Below are positions 62,617 through 64,000 of a stretch of DNA of 64,000 nt, one piece after another. The translations under genes and the position numbers were made by a program. The DNA comes from an uncultured Myxococcales bacterium (lineage in GTDB: Bacteria > Myxococcota_A > Polyangia > Polyangiales > Polyangiaceae): contig CALFEQ010000180.1 in assembly GCA_937949945.1 (NCBI GenBank), positions 62,001 through 126,000 on the forward strand. The letters run 5' to 3'. The notes beneath the pieces are model-generated. The model made no database searches. It was not told the DNA's origin and worked only from the letters and a program-made list of their open reading frames with translations. Numbering within the stretch: position 1 is the stretch's first letter; the number at the start of each line of letters is the position of its first letter.

Positions 62617-63357
62617 TCACGCGCCGCGACGGAGGCGGGCGATTTCGGCTTCGAGCTCCGCGACGCGCGCCTCGGCGGTTCGCCGGGCGTCTTCGCTGGC
62701 GCCGAGCGCTTCGTCCCTCGTGACCAAGCGCTCGCGACCTTCGGGATCCCGTGAGAGGCGGATGCACGCCGGATAATCGGTTTCGTCGATGCGAACCGGT
62801 CCGACGAAGACGAACAGGCCGAGCACCGCCGAGGGTGTCCGCTCGTCGTCGACGATGCGTTCGAGGAAGTCGTTCTCGATGCGATCCCACACGCGGAGCC
62901 GGCTTCCCGGCGCCGCGTCGACGTCGAACACGAAGAGCTCGCGGACGCCGAGCTGGTGATAACGACGAAGCTTCTCGTGGAGCGTCCACCTCTCGGGCGT
63001 GTCGCGGCAGAGAACCTCGAAGGCGACGTCGGGCGAGCCTTCTTCCCAGGTGGGCCAGGAGTCGAACTCCTCACGATCGGGACGCCCGATCTTCACGAAC
63101 GCGTCGGGTGCGAGGCACACCTGCGGGTTCGCCGCGTCGAAGTACACGAATTGATCCGCGGCCAGCGTGTGCTCGCGCCCGATGGCCGCGCGCAGGATCT
63201 CGATGAGCGCCATGCAGAGGTTCCGGTGGCGTCGGCTCTGCGCCAGGTGCTCGTCGTCCGGCTCTGCGCCCGGGAACTTCAGCGGCCGTACGGGACGTAC
63301 GTGGCGGAGCAACGCACGGAGGGCGTCGGCAGACGGCGACGCGCGGAGCGTGGACAT
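62617..63357 (-). CDS. Uma2-family nuclease-like protein
   Basis: A 246-residue Uma2 (DUF820) protein with a restriction-endonuclease-like fold. FVYFDAANPQVCLAPDAFVKIG, EGSPDVAFEVLCRDT and HEKLRRYHQLGVRELFVFDV carry the PD...E-x-K-like acidic residues. A C-terminal coiled coil (ARVAELEAEIARLRRG) follows. These are common as paralogues in myxobacteria and cyanobacteria; targets unknown. ATG 63357 lies 7 nt after TAGACT (63370-63365). Confidence 0.85.
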   Translation of the reverse strand: MSTLRASPSADALRALLRHVRPVRPLKFPGAEPDDEHLAQSRRHRNLCMALIEILRAAIGREHTLAADQFVYFDAANPQVCLAPDAFVKIGRPDREEFDSWPTWEEGSPDVAFEVLCRDTPERWTLHEKLRRYHQLGVRELFVFDVDAAPGSRLRVWDRIENDFLERIVDDERTPSAVLGLFVFVGPVRIDETDYPACIRLSRDPEGRERLVTRDEALGASEDARRTAEARVAELEAEIARLRRGA

Positions 63358-63364
63358 CGACACG

Positions 63365-63370
63365 AGTCTA
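63365..63370 (-). promoter_or_regulatory. Putative -10 element of the Uma2 gene
   Basis: TAGACT on the minus strand ends 7 nt before the ATG at 63357. Confidence 0.4.
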
Positions 63371-63498
63371 GCCTCGTGGCTTCGTGCGGCCATGCTCGCG
63401 CTCCAGCACGCAGCATGCCGCAGCCGAGCGGCGTGATCACGACCGGTTACGGCGCGCCTCGGGTGGCACGGGCCAGAATCGCCTGGCCGGAGGCCGGC

Positions 63499-64000
63499 TC
63501 ACGCCCGCGCGCGCTTCTTCACCACGACGCACCCCGCCGAGTACCCCGCGCCGAACGAGCAGATGACGCCGAGGTCCCCGTCGGCGAGGCCTGCGCGGTG
63601 CTTGTGGAACGTGATGATCGAGCCGCACGAGCTCGTGTTCGCGTACTCGTCGAGGACCGACGGCGCCTCCTCCGGCGTCGCGTCGCGGCCGAGGACCTTG
63701 CGGGCGATCCACTCGTTCATGTTGATGTTCGCCTGGTGGAGCCACATGCGGCGGATCGCGGACGGCGCGATGCCGAGGGTGTCGAGGTGGCCGGAGATCA
63801 GGTCCGCCACCATCGGCGAGACCTCCTTGAAGACCTTGCGGCCCTGCTGGACGAACAGCTTGTCGGGGTCGTCGCGGTGCTCGGGGGCGGCGCGGTTCAA
63901 GAAGCCCGCGTTGTTGCGGATGTTGTTCGAGAACTTCGTCACGAGGCGCGTGCCGACGATCTCCCACGCCTCGGTGGCGTTCGAGGTCTCGAGGTCCTCC
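63499..64000 (-). CDS. Beta-ketoacyl-ACP synthase III-like protein, C-terminal part
   Basis: The last 166 codons; the frame stays open beyond the right edge (the window start reads EDLETSNATEAWEIVG). The catalytic His is in MWLHQANINMNEW and the Asn in LDEYANTSSCGS, as in KAS III. GVICSFGAGYSAGCVVVKKR ends it. The style (LVTKFSNNIRNNAGFLN) suits the KAS III group that uses medium-chain acyl substrates. The catalytic Cys is outside the window. Confidence 0.88.
   Translation of the reverse strand, partial: EDLETSNATEAWEIVGTRLVTKFSNNIRNNAGFLNRAAPEHRDDPDKLFVQQGRKVFKEVSPMVADLISGHLDTLGIAPSAIRRMWLHQANINMNEWIARKVLGRDATPEEAPSVLDEYANTSSCGSIITFHKHRAGLADGDLGVICSFGAGYSAGCVVVKKRARA

Overview
This is a 64-kb, very GC-rich chromosomal window. 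Almost every gene has G or C in the third codon position, which produces long shadow frames on both strands. The gene content points to a myxobacterium (Myxococcota, probably order Polyangiales). Signs of this are Hanks-type Ser/Thr kinases, a sigma-54 activator, many Asp/Gly/Ser-rich lipoproteins, MYXO-CTERM-like C-termini, the MXAN_2561/MXAN_2562-type pair, a bactofilin cluster and a TPR protein ending in a two-helix membrane module. The taxonomic call is inference. I saw no rRNA, tRNA, CRISPR array, transposase or prophage.

Layout. 1-7.6 kb: the end of an ECF sigma factor with its FecR-type anti-sigma gene, a DoxX protein, then a sigma-54 activator gene divergent from an NfeD-flotillin-flotillin operon that has a well-placed sigma-54 promoter; a frameshifted DUF1554-type lipoprotein and a small zinc-ribbon ORF follow. 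7.5-12 kb: a PadR regulator with a tandem operator, an aldo/keto reductase, a flavin-dependent monooxygenase, a lipoprotein glutathione peroxidase and an MscS-like membrane protein. 12-17 kb: a Cys-rich lipoprotein, two Ser/Thr kinases around a TPR membrane protein, and a lectin-like lipoprotein. 17-25.5 kb: a trypsin-like protease with an SH3 domain, a Fur-box-like site ahead of an unknown two-gene unit, UdgX, a persulfide-dioxygenase-type hydrolase, an ECF sigma factor, a hydrolase lipoprotein and a membrane protein. 25.5-36 kb: a full-length carboxylic acid reductase, a three-gene lipoprotein operon, the PEP synthase/PPDK regulatory kinase, an Ala/Pro-rich membrane protein, and three bactofilins coupled to pyrE.

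36-49 kb: a GT39-type glycosyltransferase with a partner protein, an M28 peptidase, many secreted lipoproteins (one broken by two frameshifts), a zinc-ribbon membrane protein and Cu/Zn superoxide dismutase. 49-64 kb: uvrA, a MYXO-CTERM protein with its outer-membrane barrel, a CrcB fluoride channel, a lectin-like lipoprotein, a family IV esterase, a YihY protein, a diacylglycerol-kinase-like lipid kinase, a matrixin-type metalloprotease, a DUF4091 glycoside-hydrolase-like lipoprotein, a Uma2-type nuclease and the end of a beta-ketoacyl-ACP synthase III.

Two patterns cut across the genes. First, much of the coding capacity goes to the envelope: at least fourteen predicted lipoproteins plus membrane-stress, cytoskeletal and surface-anchored proteins. 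Second, at least thirteen genes lacking a Shine-Dalgarno have a TANNNT hexamer ending 6-11 nt before the start codon, which suggests that leaderless mRNAs are common in this genome. The most interesting signals are the sigma-54-controlled flotillin operon, the leaderless pattern, and the Fur-box-like site in front of an undescribed two-gene cassette.
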